Positions 44,637 through 56,940 of a stretch of DNA of 64,000 nucleotides are shown here, in pieces. This stretch comes from Aquanectria penicillioides (Eukaryota > Ascomycota > Sordariomycetes > Hypocreales > Nectriaceae). The position numbers and the translations under genes were made by a program. Each line of letters starts with the position of its first letter. Positions within the stretch are counted from its first letter, which is position 1. The notes under the pieces were generated by a model. It saw only the letters and a program-made list of their open reading frames with translations. It did no database searches and was not told the origin of the DNA. The DNA lies in contig PYIU01000004.1 of assembly GCA_003415625.1 (NCBI GenBank), positions 4,650,001-4,714,000 on the forward strand, in the 5' to 3' direction.

Positions 44637-46924
44637 GATGACGGAGGCGAGATGTGGATGTGGATGTTGTTGAAGCACTTGTATGATGAAGGATCAATCC
44701 TTCAGGTGGCTGGTAGTAAAGGGAGAACAGGCATATATATGACATAAGGGTATCATCCCAAGATTGGACTTAATCAAGAATTCCAGCACCTTATCCTCAT
44801 AACCTGCCTGACAACAGATGTTGTTGTTGATGGGCAGTTTGGATGTTGAAGAGAAAAAATGGACTTGGAAGGAAAACTCAAATTTATGTTTTTGTAGGAG
44901 GAAGGAAGGGAGAAAAGAAGCACGCGGATGCCCTCCTCGAATTTATATCCTTTGCCCTATGCTATGATAAATGAAGAGCACAAACCTCTCGTAATAGACG
45001 CCGAATCATAGTTCCAGACGGCGGTATTGCAATAGGAATATTGATGGCGGCGCGTCGTGACTGTGGCTGGTGACCAAAGATGTGTGGCAGTGCGAAATAT
45101 CCAAGTGCCCTCGCTCTTGGGTTACTGTACTCCATCTCCATGTTCGTCTTTAGTCTCAAATCATTATGTTGTTTCTTGTTGCTTCCACGCAAGTTCGTGT
45201 GCATTCAATAACTCAACAAAGAGCTAGAAGATCCAAGCTCTTTGCTTCCTTTCAAGCTAAATTGAAGTAGGCTCGTCGTGTCAGTCTGTCGAGGCTTCTT
45301 GCAGTTAGGTTCATTGTGAGTAGAACCTAGGCGCCTTGAGATAAGGCATGAGGGCTATGATAGTCCCTAACCCATGCGATAACACTTGGTCTTTTGTGCC
45401 ATTATTCTTTGTTGATTCTAGTGGTATGAAGACTGCAGGGGGGTCAGTAGTTTCGCGGATAAGGATCAGATCACCTCAGAAGCATTCGCCGGTTCTAGGA
45501 GTTGGGAAATGGATGACATTTGTTGGATCAAATACAAACAAAATTTCCAAAGATTGATAGCTCTTTGTATTTGGTCCAAACAAGTCCTTGTTCTAGTGCC
45601 TCGCGATGCCGAAAGATGCATCCCAACGCGAAAATGCCACTACTATAGGGTAAGCTGACATCACCCAGCACTGCGTAGGACAAAGGCTTGACGTGACGTT
45701 GTTTGTTCAAGTTACAACACACGTGAAGGAGGAACTTTACCCCTCTGCACGACTTCGACATAATAAACGAATATTCTAAGACTTTCGAGGTAAATCGCTA
45801 TAGCAATGCATGAATACGGACCACAATTACAGAAGCGAGGCGAAGAGACGACGGTTCACACCTTTTCTTACTGGAATGAGGGAGACGTTTCGGAACCTGG
45901 CTTACCCTAGGAATACATGGCACAAGATAATAGAGAAGGCACTGCTGAGGATGGCCTTTCATTAAATTCAATCTGTTTTCGTCAGTTCGGATTGTTTTGC
46001 GGCAAGATACTTGGAGCGAGTTAAACAGTGCTCATGCATCGATTTGAGTTGAAATACTTTCCGACTAGGGTTGTTGTGCATGCTACACGTAGACTTTTAT
46101 CTGAAATGCTCTACGCCATGTTAAAATGTCAAAGCAGCTGGGAACCGACGTCGAGCTATAACAAGCCAGGTTGCCGGGAATGAGGGCGGTAGTTCCGTCC
46201 CATGTCCTTACGAATCGGCAAATGCCTATATTCGGTTAGCCCTCACATCGGCATCACCGGCCAGGGCACATTGTTCCACCTATGCCGTTTTGGCTGTGGG
46301 GAAGAAGTGGAAAATTGCGTCCCTTCTATTGTCTCAGATCTCTTTCGCGGGTTTCTGTATCGCTATCCCTGTTAGTCTGAAACAACTGCGCTTTCGGATC
46401 CTTGAGCGTTGAAAAGCTTATTTGATTGATTTCGACCTTTTGCTGTTCCAAACTGGGAAATCTGTCAATGCATTGATTATTCGAGACTCATTCCGAACCT
46501 GGAAACCCCGTTACCGAGACCGCCTTTGTGCTTGGCCGCGTCCCCATGTTGTATCGATTTACAAGGTTGCAGACTTTAGATGGCAACATTCTCCTTACCC
46601 CGGGCCTTGGCATCCGCCTTATCCGTGTCTGTCATCTGTTCGTCTCGCCCGCCCAAGCCCTTTCCATGATTAGATTCCTCGTCGGTAGTGAGGCCTTCCG
46701 GGGCCTTTCCGTCTTGGGAACGCCTGGGCAGTGCGTTATAATAGGGGCCCTGCTCTGCACCTCCGCGTATTCAACGTGGTCTGGTTCTTCGATCTCCGTC
46801 GTCGTTGTGATTTGAATCCTTCCACCGTTTCCACCAGAGTAAACTGCATTCGCACTCGTGTGGGACAGCGCATTGGCTCGGGATTCTTCACTGTCCGAGT
46901 AATGGCGCTATTCTGGGCTGCAGA
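44637..46924. other. 2.3 kb intergenic region upstream of the receptor gene
   Basis: No supported gene. Overlapping + strand frames at 46422-46934 precede the receptor start but lack motifs, and the pyrimidine-rich sequence here fits a long 5' leader. The rest is unremarkable. Confidence 0.4.
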
Positions 46925-48317
46925 ATGGCTGTAGTATCGAGCAGTGTGATTGCATCCGTCACCTTGGCTGGCAGCCTGATCTCTTGTATTGCGACCGCCT
47001 TTGTTCTTGTTTCCTTCAGCATTTACCGTCACCAGCTCCATAATTTCCGCCATGTATTAGTCTTGAACCTTACGGTGGCCGGTAAGCTTCTCACTCATGC
47101 GTTGACAGCTTCATCCCGTCCTAGACAAGACTAACTCGATATGCGAAACAGAGTTTGTCAATTCCTTCAATAATTCCGTCTCGGGCATAATCTTCATGAA
47201 AACAAAGGATCTTCAACCCGGCCCTTCTTGCGTTGCAAATGCCTTTATAGGACAACTCTCTGTCGTGGCGGCCGATTTCTCTATCCTGGCGATAGCCCTC
47301 GTAACACTTCTTACTGTGATAAGAAAAGCGTATATGCCGACCGCTTCGAGGACGACCAAGTTTATAATATGCCTCTCCATTTGGGTCCTTCCACTCGTGA
47401 CGGCCCTAATACCAACTGTTATGGGTCAAATGGAGCCGGTTGGCGGCAATTGGTGCTGGATATCAGGAGGCCGTCCCGATCTTAGATATGCGCTAACTCA
47501 CGGTTGGCGGTTCTTGGTCATTTTCAGCACGATAGCCATATATGCTTTCGTGTGGTTGTACTTGCGACGCCACCTGACTTCTCACCGCCCCAGACGAGGC
47601 AGATTTTCGTACAGTTCGCAGCCCACATACAATGGAAGTTCTACTTTGACAAGCTTTCGGAAGGAATCCGGCTTCCAAGTCATGAAGGATGATGAAACTG
47701 AGCTTGATTCTCCAATTGTCCGAAGGCATGACCTGAAAGCAATGGAGGCGTCTCTGGAAGAAATCCGTCCCGCAAGAGAACCTGGCATATCAGAAACACG
47801 CGAGGACCCCAAGCGCGGATATCGTGCCGTGGAACAAGAGATGGAAATATCGCATGTTCTGGCTGCTGATCGAGGCGAGAACCAGCTGAATCGCGCTTCA
47901 CCTTTGACTGTAATTACAGAGATGGAGATGCAAACCCCGAGCGCTTTAGAAGCCGGCCGCCGAATGGCATTACTAAACGACATGGGCTTGCAAGGCGACA
48001 CGCTGCAAACGAATGGCAGCGAGTTTCCTATGCGCCAAGACACTCACCAAGTCGAGCGGGAAATCAAGCGAATGATGCTTCTCAACGCATACCCATTCAT
48101 GTATGTGTTGCTTTGGATACCTGGGCTGGTGAATAGAATCATGGAAGCATCAGGAAATGCACCACCGATGGACGTAATGGCTGCCCTGCAGGTATCAACT
48201 CAATTTGTCGGGTTTGCTAATGCGATAACATACGGGTTTAATCACCACTTACGAGATCGACTGAAACAAATCTATCTGACACCTGTTCTTAATAAAATTC
48301 GACAAACGGTGCGTTGA
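46925..48317 (+). CDS. G-protein-coupled receptor, Git3/cAMP-receptor-like (2 exons)
   Basis: Seven-helix plasma-membrane receptor of 440 residues. Exons are 46925-47081 and 47152-48317 (intron with an ACTAAC branch site). Helix 1 is at residues ~7-30 and helix 2 (RHVLVLNLTVA) spans the intron. An extracellular loop FVNSFNNSVSG follows, then helix 3 (NAFIGQLSVVAADFSILAIA), helix 4 (FIICLSIWVLPLVTALIPTV) and helix 5 (GWRFLVIFSTIAIYAFVWLY). A long cytoplasmic loop of about 150 charged residues comes next, then helices 6-7 at the C-terminus (LLNAYPFMYVLLWIPGLVNR and a last one before NHHLRDRLKQIYL). This matches the Git3/Gpr1-related class of fungal carbon-source or cAMP-like receptors. The ligand is unknown. 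Confidence 0.88.
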
Positions 48318-48757
48318 AGTATCCTATTTAGAGTGGGGAGTGTTGAAAGCAATGAATTATTCCGATGAGAGAGATTAGAATCGGAGGAATGATATAATAC
48401 GTCGAGCAGACAGATTTGCTAAGGTGCTAATGAACCTGATGAAGAAATAATTTGTCAAAAGAGGAAGTTGGAGAAAAGTAATATACGATTTGAATGATAA
48501 ATGAGTACAGAGTCTGGGGTGGGATAGATTGAAACGAGACAGAAGACTGCATCTTGGATCTCCACCTCATGAATGAAATATTTCACAAGGAATGCAGCCA
48601 TAATACGAGCTTTTATATATGTGTCTCTTCTATTGCGTGAACAATTGTGCATAGTTGAGATGTGCAACTAAGAAGCCTATTTCTAGCTAATTCATAGCAT
48701 AGATGCTGACCAACACGATTGCGCAGACCGCGCAATCTGGATGGGCGGGAAAATTGT
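48318..48757. other. Intergenic, no gene recognised
   Basis: Purine/AT-rich 3' flank of the receptor gene. Nothing coding is seen. Confidence 0.4.
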
Positions 48758-49730
48758 CTAGCATTCTGCTTCGCTCATGCTCTTACTTGGATACTGGAGA
48801 AGAATACAGCAGTTAGAAGGAAGTTCGGAAGTTTGAAGGACAGGAAGAACCAAACAATTGGCCAAACACCATGTATGGAGTAGTTCAACAAGGGTTTGTA
48901 GAGGGTTAATAAGAAGGCCGAGAGGGACGATCTGCCCGAAGGTCCATCCACTGTCTGTCGAAATTCCCCATTTGACGAGCATCAACCAACCGAAGAGTGC
49001 CCTATATTGCAGAGACGGCTAGTGATAAGATCTGATTTAAACATATCTTCGTGAATGTAGCAAAAGTCGCGCTTTGGCCTATATACTTCTAGAAAAATTG
49101 AAGTGTAGAAATCTAAAACAGCTCAACTATGTACAGTATTGCTGTTTGCATTGGCAGCCACATAGAAATGCGTTGTAATTCCGGGGACGGGATTGAGGTT
49201 CGAGGGCGATTTCTGAGAACATGTAATCGGTCGCGAGAATGCATATGAATCCTTCTCTGAAACGAAGGATCAACTGAATTGGACAAAAACTTGAAGAGTT
49301 TGGCGACTCGGAAAACATAACCGTAAGCTAGAAGTAGTTAAGGGAAAATAGACGGCTGGGGCTGAGAAAATGATGCAACTGGAGACTTCAGCAGATAAGC
49401 AGATCATCAGCAACATATAATTGCTCCTGTCGGTCCCCTGAGATGTGATGCTGCCGAGAGGAACAAACCCAGCTAGAAGGAAGGCCACCAGGGCCGATAT
49501 AAGCAGAAGCCTGAACAGCCGGTGTCCTTGTAACTCCGGAGGAATGCGAGGGTAGAGAGATGCGTAAGAGATAAGAACCAAATGAGGTAGATTACAATTT
49601 GCCAATAGTAGGTCTGCAAACTACATGTGAGGACGTAATATCCACTAACAGCAATTGCGAGTCTAGTGATTAACTGAGCATCCGCCAATACTAGAATGAA
49701 CTGGGAAATTGCAGTGGGGTGAAATCACGT
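48758..49730 (-). pseudogene. Decayed multi-span membrane protein gene
   Basis: Minus-strand pieces of a fungal integral membrane protein. From about 49710 the reading is FILVLADAQLITRLAIAVSG, then a helix WQIVIYLIWFLSLTHLSTLAFLR. The frame breaks near 49525 and continues in another frame with GHRLFRLLLISALVAFLLAGF, LLMICLSAEVSS and PAVYFPL. A last piece at 48940-48850 reads SGWTFGQIVPLGLLINPLQTL, the usual C-terminal part of the same family. No introns repair the first break. The family occurs widely in Pezizomycotina and has no assigned role. Confidence 0.5.
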
Positions 49731-51388
49731 CTGCGCTCGACCGCAGGCTTGAGATGCTGCCTCACCATGTTGAAGGCAGTTTGAATCTTCTTGGTACTGC
49801 GGCTATCATGCGTGACACGCAATCGCAATGGTTGAAACACACTGAATATCAGCAAGTCAACCTAGTTAGGCAGTCTTAAATATTCGAAATCTTCCGGGGC
49901 CTGTTCCTTGTGTATCTAGATTGAAGAAGGGATCTAAAGATAGATCGAAGCCGAGGATATAGCATGCGATGACTGCGAATGCGCTAGGCCAGGGCATGAT
50001 CAATGACCCCAGGACAGCCTGCGACGCAGTTTAGCCCAAGGAGGAGATTGGTATTGGATGGGCTGGGACAGTTGACTGACGCCCAGCCCAGAAATATGGG
50101 AAGAATCCCCCAGTTGGATATCGGTTGCGTTTTCGCAAACGGGGTTTAGACAGTTCATGGCTGATACGGCCCATCTGTTATGGTCGCAAATGGTGAGGAT
50201 ATTTGTCTGGTGGGTGCATGTTAAGATGGATATACGAGCGATTTATTTCGAAGAAAATCAGATCAGTCTTGGCGATTTGGGCTAAGCGTCAGTCTACGAG
50301 GTCAGGCTCTAACTCTATGCTACTAAACAAGAGTGGACGCCACAGTACTATATGCAAGAGGATGCTTTTTTTTTTCAATTTGAGGAGCCATGTGGGAGGA
50401 GAAAATGGCCCAGAACGGCCATACATACATAGGTTATTTGATGGGGGTGCTTATCTCTGCTTGTGTAGGCTGATGTCTTGGTTCACAGATAGAGTCAATT
50501 TTGGCGTGGCGTTAGTGACGAGTTGAGAAGAGCCATGCAACCATGGTGGATCATGGATATTGATGGCGGGCTTCAAAATGGTCCAATTTGTCTCAAAGGT
50601 CTGGTAACAGTGGCGCATCTCGAGTGTAAAACCATCCAGAATGTCTTGGTCGTGGCGAGCCATGGCCAGCCTTGTCGATCCCCAAGTTCTATTTTGGGCA
50701 TTTCATTCTAATTGCAGACGAAACATTCCCAGCTTTCAAAGTTCTGTGAGACGTGAAGTTCAGTGTCAACGCTCGTCAGTCAGTATTGGGAATTTCGCAT
50801 TTCCACCACACCGGCCAGGGGTCAATACGAAGCATAAATGTGACGTGAAATCTGGAGCGTTTCGCCTCGGCTTTGCTTGCACGAGTCAACTGTCAACCGC
50901 TCGTCCCGATTGGACGCTCCTGTCTGCTTCTTGTTTTTGCTCTGCTAGCGCTGGGCGGATCGAAATTGGATCCGAGTCGGGCCAAGGCGCCTCTCGTCCA
51001 GCCGCATCAAAAACATCGGCGTCTATTGGCCTGCTGGACCAACTCTGCCTTGGGTGGCTTGCTAGCTGAACCTAACGCATTGAACCGGGACGTGACTGGG
51101 TTGATTCGGGCGAGGGCGTCACCGATAATCTGCCAAGTGCAGCCAAGTACGGTCAAGTTCGGGCCAGGTTTTGGCACCATCGTTTTGGAGGCGTCCAGAA
51201 GCAAAGCCTCGTGTCCGCATGATCCCTGGGCCATCGGATCCCCAGTCATTCTTATTTGGATTCCCCCCTGACTGACTGTTTGTTTCTCCACACAAGCTCC
51301 TGTCGAGGCCGTGATTTCTTCCCTCGAATCTGAGCTTCTTCCTCTGATAATTGGGGCCATTGAATCACCTTTCGATCCGTGATCCGCA
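49731..51388. other. 1.7 kb intergenic region
   Basis: No supported gene. An oligo-T run of ten lies near 50367. The segment 51280-51388 is CT-rich and is the probable leader of the membrane protein gene starting at 51389. Confidence 0.4.
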
Positions 51389-52587
51389 ATGAAGAAGTCC
51401 GTTGTGCTCTCCGTTGCCTCAGCCGGCGTTGGCGCTCTCGCCGCGGCCGCGCAGGTCACCGACACTCCAGAGATGTATGATTTTGGCGCTGGCGAGATGA
51501 AGCGTCAAGTGGCCTCGACTGCCGTCCAGACATACGCAACGGCCTGTATCAGCATGATTGGCATGTTTACCTCGTGCACCAACAAAATCTCTAGCTTCAC
51601 CGCCCTCGCCTTCAAGGACCAGGCGTCCTGTTACTGGTGAGTTGTCTCGAGAGCCCCGAGCTGAGGATAATGCAGACAAACGTCTGGAAATGGAATAAAA
51701 TCTCATGTACCAACCTGATATCACAGCTGTCAATCATCTCGCGGCTCTCTCGTATGGACCGATCAGATCGATACCTATGCCAGCAGCTGTGCCAACTGGG
51801 CCAGCACCGGCGAGCCCAACACTGCCTACTCCGGTATGCTATCCCTCGCACTGAAGCGTCCGTCCCAGCAAAGATGAATCATTGACACAATCCAATCCAA
51901 GTTGCCATGACGTTTGCCACCTTTTGCGAGCGCTTCTCGGACGCCTGCGGCAGCCCTGCTACTGCTACCGCTGCCTCGACCAGCCGCTCGACCGGTCGCT
52001 CAACCGTGACCATCGGCATCGCTTCCACCACAGCAACCACCACCAGCTCGACCACGTCGACGCAAACCTCAACCTCAAGCGGCGGACTCGGAACGGGTGC
52101 TGTTGCTGGCATCGCCGCCGGTGCTGGAGTTGTTGTGCTTCTCCTGCTGGCCGGCCTCTTCATCTGGTGGCGAAAGCGAAGACAGACCGTCCCCTCACAA
52201 CCGGTGACGGCCATGCCTCCAAACATGCCGCCCACTGGAATGCCGCCTCACGGAGTGCCTCAGAACGGACCTCCTCCTTATGGAGGAACTCCGCCTCAGT
52301 TCCAGCCCCAGATGGTGCAGCAGCCCGACAAGTCTGGTTTTGTCAGTCCCATCAGCCCCATGCAGCAACACCAGATGCCTCCAGGCCAGATGCCTCCAGG
52401 ACAGATCCCCCAGGACAGATGCCCATGGGCTACAACCCTCACGGTCAGACACCACCAGCTCAGATGCAGTGGAATGCACCAGCCTCTCCTCCGCCCGCCG
52501 AGCTCTCAAGCACGGGCAACACCGGCCCGGCTCGACCGATGGAACTGCCCGCTTAAGCTGATCGGCCAAACACTCTGGAGGTATTAG
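51389..52587 (+). CDS. Type I membrane protein, Cys-containing ectodomain and Pro-rich cytoplasmic tail (3 exons)
   Basis: Exons 51389-51636, 51727-51833 and 51902-52587 give 346 residues as read. A signal peptide (MKKSVVLSVASAGVGALAAA) leads an ectodomain with about nine cysteines (ATACISMIGMFTSCTNK, SSCANWAS, FATFCERFSDACGS). A Ser/Thr-rich stalk and a transmembrane helix (GAVAGIAAGAGVVVLLLLAGLFIWWRKRR) follow, then a Pro/Met/Gln-rich tail. This layout is like fungal cell-wall-stress sensor or Mid2/WSC-like proteins, without a recognised domain. At the C5 run 52407-52411 the reading leaves a MPPGQ repeat; the +1 frame continues the tail naturally (GQMPMGYNPHGQTPPAQMQ) to a stop at 52556. 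A one-base loss or base-call error there is likely, so the last ~60 residues as read are probably wrong. Confidence 0.75.
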
Positions 52588-53758
52588 GATAAGAAGCAGA
52601 AGTTGTCAAAGGTTCCTTGCCTTGCTCAGAAATCTTTAATAGGCATGACCACATCTGTCGAAAGGACCACCACCCCAGCAGAGGAGTCATACAGGATCCT
52701 GGTCAACCCCCTCATCGAGATATTCAACGAAAACCGGAAAGCTCGTCAATTGAACATGGAGCGAGAAGGACGACTATGGCCAAGCCTAGTCAGTATGATT
52801 AATATATGCAACGCATGAACTCGGGGCGGACAGATTTAATTTTCCCAGGGAGCATCGGTAAAATCGAATAGACAGTATTATTAATATCGAATGTTAACTA
52901 TGAAATGAAAGTGTGCGATTATCACTATTGTGAAATGGTACAAATGGCAATGCTCAGGGATAGAATTGTTTGTCCCTATGGGTGCGTAAGCGACGTTGAA
53001 CAACCGATCGAATGGCTCTGAATAACAAGGGACTAATAAGGCGGTATTCCATCTGCGCCTGTATGTGACCACGTAAATATTCTCTACGACCCTATTTGCC
53101 AAGACCCTATTTGCCATCGCGAAATAATTCACCTGGTCCGATATTATTGGGTCACTTGCTTGGTGTTGGCAATTAGCCAGACCATCTCCAATGCAGCTAA
53201 AGGCGCATTGAAATGCGCAAAAACATCAGCCCGGCCTGGGATTGAGACCCATCATCTTCCACTTGTGTCATTCTTTCTACAGCAGCATTTCTTAAACACT
53301 CAAATACTCAAAATGGAACCCATCAACACCATCCCTCTGTATCAATAGAATTGGCGTTCCGTCTACAATCATGAAATTGCAGTTACAAGACCTGCTTCGG
53401 GGTAGGAGTCAAATCACGCCTTGCCGGCTACTGGCACCCATGAAGCAACCATGGAAACAGAGGCTTGCATGCTGGCGCGTGTGACATGGCAAGGCCGTGA
53501 TTTACAGCAACCGCCATGGTTCGCGCCCCTCCACAAAGCTGTAAGTGAGATTTTGCAGCATAGGAGCTGATAAGAGATGGTTGAACCACAGCCACAAAGA
53601 GGCAACACATTGGGCATGGCCCAATGTACATACATATAAGGCTCAAACTGGCCCAAAAAGCCCGAAGTGATCGGATTCACCATTTCAGCGAAGAGAGCCT
53701 GATTCTGGACATTCCCCATTCCCCAGCTATTTCGGCCCAATCTCTCGGTCAGCAAATA
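52588..53758. other. 1.2 kb intergenic region
   Basis: No supported gene. Contains a near-direct repeat CGACCCTATTTGCC / AGACCCTATTTGCC around 53088-53114. The part after 53620 is the leader of the HET gene. Confidence 0.4.
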
Positions 53759-55363
53759 ATGTGCTACTACAACTACGTGCGGTTTCGCTGCGGGTGCAGG
53801 GAATGGGCTATCCTACACCGAAAATGCAGCGACGCGATGAGAGAGAGAAACCAGTGCCGTCGTCGCATGCCTCGACATGTTGTCGATGCGATGCCTTGTC
53901 GCACTCACAATTGGCCACCCCGTGATCTAGAAACCAAAAAGCGCGTACAGAAGCACAATGACTCCGTCGCCAAGCATCTTGACTACGCAAAACAGCTGTT
54001 GACACGAATCGCTGACGAAGCAGAAGACATGACTTTCGATTCCTCAGCGTCGGAAGCCTTGTTATTGAGCATCCTGGGGGATGCATCCTACAAACAACTG
54101 AAGTACTTGACCGTTCGCGAAATGATCAACACTCTCCCGACTGACACGCGAAAAGAAGAGACTCGAAGTATCAACCTCATGGTCTTGGCGAGTATGGGAA
54201 CTCCCAGAAGACCAAAATCCGGTCCACGTCAGAAGCCCAAACCCCGGGCTAGAGTATTGCCAACCACTGCTGCTCATCCTGCTAAAATTACACCTCACCA
54301 CCCGCCTTTAACTATCTGTCAATCCACAACTACGAGAGTCTCTCATAGCTCCACCTCTCCCTACAGACAACTCGACTTTTCCTCTCAAGAAATTCGCCTG
54401 TTTGAGCTGCACCCAAGCAAAAATGGGGAAACACTGCGCGGGTCATTTGTATACTCCAGGATGATCACCATCCTTCCATACACGGCGCTGTCCTACACTT
54501 GGGGAGATGAATGCGACCTTGTCCCAATGCAAGTTGGCCAAGACCCCTCGTCAACAATCGGCGTGAGAAAAAACCTTGAGAGATTCCTCCGCCTGCAAAG
54601 CTCGACCATATCCAAGCCAAAGCTGTTCTGGATAGACGCTATTTGCATCAACCAAGCCCACGAAAAAGAGCGCACCCATCAGGTTCAGCTCATGAAGCGC
54701 ATCTACACGTGCGCTGTCGACGTGTATATCTGGCTCGGCACAGCTGGAGAGGACAGCGATACAGCCATGGACTTCATCATGGCCAAGTCAGCTCGTCCGC
54801 TCCGGCCCAAAGGACCAGGATACCGGCGCATGTGGGGTTCAAACGTTGGAAAGGCCCTTGCGGATCTCTGTGAGCGGCCGTACTGGCGGCGCATGTGGAT
54901 TATCCAGGAGATTATACACGCGCAGAAGCTCACAGTTTGGTGCGGCACGAAGAGCTTCCCGTGGGAGGCTGTCGAAAACTTGTATCTGACGATGAAAACC
55001 CTCGAAGACACGCACTGGTCTGTCCACCACGAGTTTGTCGTTCAGGTGCTACAGAGCTCTGCGGCCAAGATGGTTTGGCAGCGTGCGCATTGGAGGCATC
55101 CCGACACACCCACGCCAAAACTGGGGACGCTGATTGACATCTTTCGTGATTGGAAGTGTTCCGATATTCGCGACAAGGTGTATGCATTGGTGGGCATGGC
55201 AAGTTCCAGAACGGCGACCATACCCGATTACTCGCTATCCACGACGGAGATATTCCAGGCCGTTGTCAAGACCAAGGATTATGATAATGACAATTCTACC
55301 GCTCTCGCTCAGATCCTAGGCCTTTCTCCTCGGGTGCTGCAGCTAGCTAATCAAGACCTGTAA
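53759..55363 (+). CDS. HET-domain protein (heterokaryon-incompatibility type)
   Basis: Intronless 534-residue protein. The start at 53759 gives MCYYNYVRFRCGC; the frame is open upstream but that part has no features. The N-terminal ~45 residues carry spaced Cys/His (CGC, C, C, then MPCRTH) like a small metal-binding motif. A basic, Pro-rich linker spans residues ~140-200. The HET domain (PF06985) runs from about residue 240: YTALSYTWGDE, LFWIDAICINQAHEKERTHQV, MKRIYTCAVDVYIWLGTAGED. It is followed by the usual PYWRRMWIIQEIIHA and DIRDKVYALVGMA motifs. HET proteins, when triggered, cause growth arrest or cell death in non-self recognition; most of the hundred or so copies per genome are untested. 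Confidence 0.9.
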   Translation: MCYYNYVRFRCGCREWAILHRKCSDAMRERNQCRRRMPRHVVDAMPCRTHNWPPRDLETKKRVQKHNDSVAKHLDYAKQLLTRIADEAEDMTFDSSASEALLLSILGDASYKQLKYLTVREMINTLPTDTRKEETRSINLMVLASMGTPRRPKSGPRQKPKPRARVLPTTAAHPAKITPHHPPLTICQSTTTRVSHSSTSPYRQLDFSSQEIRLFELHPSKNGETLRGSFVYSRMITILPYTALSYTWGDECDLVPMQVGQDPSSTIGVRKNLERFLRLQSSTISKPKLFWIDAICINQAHEKERTHQVQLMKRIYTCAVDVYIWLGTAGEDSDTAMDFIMAKSARPLRPKGPGYRRMWGSNVGKALADLCERPYWRRMWIIQEIIHAQKLTVWCGTKSFPWEAVENLYLTMKTLEDTHWSVHHEFVVQVLQSSAAKMVWQRAHWRHPDTPTPKLGTLIDIFRDWKCSDIRDKVYALVGMASSRTATIPDYSLSTTEIFQAVVKTKDYDNDNSTALAQILGLSPRVLQLANQDL

Positions 55364-55742
55364 GCCACAGTCATGTCTGTTTATTATTAGTGAGGTTGCA
55401 ACTGACAAGGAATATTTAGGTTTGAGTATAAGCGCCACCCTCCTGAGAAATTAGTTTTGCGTTGGCGAACAGAGTGACCCTTTTATTTTATTTTATTTTG
55501 TATTATTTATAAGGAAGAATTATCATGGCTATTTGATTATAGGATTCATAGCTGGGTGTGAATACAAAAAGGGCAAACTCAAGACTGAAAAAGCTTGAAG
55601 AGAGTTGATGACTATGAGTCATGAAATAGAACATGTCTTATTCTATCAGCGGCATGAAAAATCGCACTTAACAGTAGATGTTATTGAAAATTGAATTCAT
55701 CTGGTTCAATCATCACTTGAAGCATTCCTAGACCAACATCTC
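55364..55742. other. Convergent intergenic with a (TTTTA)n tract
   Basis: Convergent spacer between the HET gene and the Zn2Cys6 gene. A short TTTTA repeat lies at about 55483-55500. No coding sequence. Confidence 0.45.
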
Positions 55743-56940
55743 TTATATTGGCACACCTAGCTCAGACAACGGCCACATCAGCATAGCGGCCCATTCAGGA
55801 TCCAACTCAGTCACGACAAAGAGCGCTGCATCATGGATATATCCCCGAATAAACCAGTATGAAAAACTTCGGTTGATACCCACACACCAATAGAGAAATA
55901 TCACCAGCGCCTGAGGGTCGTTTTTCTTGAGCAGCGACAAATACCTTTCACTGACCATTGATGGCCACCAAGCCAACTTCGCCCAGTACGCCGTCCTGTA
56001 ACTCTGCTCCGAATACCACTGGATCAAATATCTCGTGGCGTCTGCGTTGGCTGCATGGTCTTCTGGATCACCAACTTGAGGACTCAGATCAGACAGCACG
56101 TTCAAAGCAGCCTCAGTCTCCTCATCCAGGCGACGCCCAGCCACAGATGGCTGCGCCATTTGATAGGCGAGAATGGTTGTCAGTTGACTCGAGGCACCAC
56201 GGAAATATGGGTGTAGATTCTTCGTAAGATGCAACGCCCCTCGTGCAGCATTCAAAGCCTCGACCGGGCTGAATTGATGGCCCGTCATGGGATGATCTTC
56301 TGCACCGCATGTTGAGATTTTGAATTGGAGCACGGCCACAATGATGGAAAAGGCAAATACTGCCACGCAATTTTCGGTGCTGACACTCGCAACCGCGGAG
56401 CGAAAGGCCGAGATTGCATCGGCATAATTTTTATAAATGATGGATTTTGCTCCCTCAGACTTTGATGACGTATGGTCCAGCAGGTGGATCCCTGAGAGAG
56501 CGATTATACCATGGTGCAGATACGAGTGCTTTTCGGCCAGATTGGGAATCTCGGTGATCCATATATTGAGGTCGTTTCTAAACATGGACATCGAAGGAGC
56601 CGTTATAACCACAAAATGCGTCATGAGAAAGCTGTCCCGCATTGTCGATGATTCGATAACCGTTGAGGGCGAAGGACTGACATGACGTTTCGGAACTAAT
56701 GTACGAAAGCCCCGGGGATTGGAAATGGGATCCTCATGTCGAGTGACAAACTCGCATGTCTCTCCTCGACGCGAGCAATTGCCGCATATCGGACCCTGCA
56801 TGTTACACTGCCGGTACATCATATTTAGTCACAAAGCCACGTTTCTAGGAGAAAAAGGAGCACAGGAAGCATACCTTGACATGCCGTCGCTTGCACTGGC
56901 TGCAGCCATTCCGTGATTTGGCGTGAGATGATCGGGACAT
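55743..56940 (-). CDS. Zn2Cys6 transcription factor (2 exons)
   Basis: Exons 56875-56940 and 55743-56807, joined by a 67-nt intron, give 376 residues. Exon 1 (start ATG 56940-56938) supplies the first half of the binuclear zinc cluster, NGCSQCKRRHVK. Exon 2 begins with its third cysteine and completes it with CNMQGPICGNCSRRGETC. The spacing is Cys-x2-Cys-x6-Cys, x6, Cys-x2-Cys-x6-Cys. The rest resembles the short fungal regulators related to the sterol-uptake (Upc2-like) group, with LMTHFVV, HHGIIALSGIHLL and an ALNAARGALHLTKNL helix. It acts in the nucleus. It is divergent from the secreted amidohydrolase at 57544 across 603 bases, so it may control it. Confidence 0.85.

Noticed and set aside
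46422..46934. Separate gene upstream of the receptor
   Set aside because: Overlapping frames have no motifs; the sequence is better explained as a long 5' leader.
50641..51271. Frames of 130-150 codons on both strands
   Set aside because: They overlap each other, lack recognisable domains, and sit in the upstream region of the membrane protein gene.
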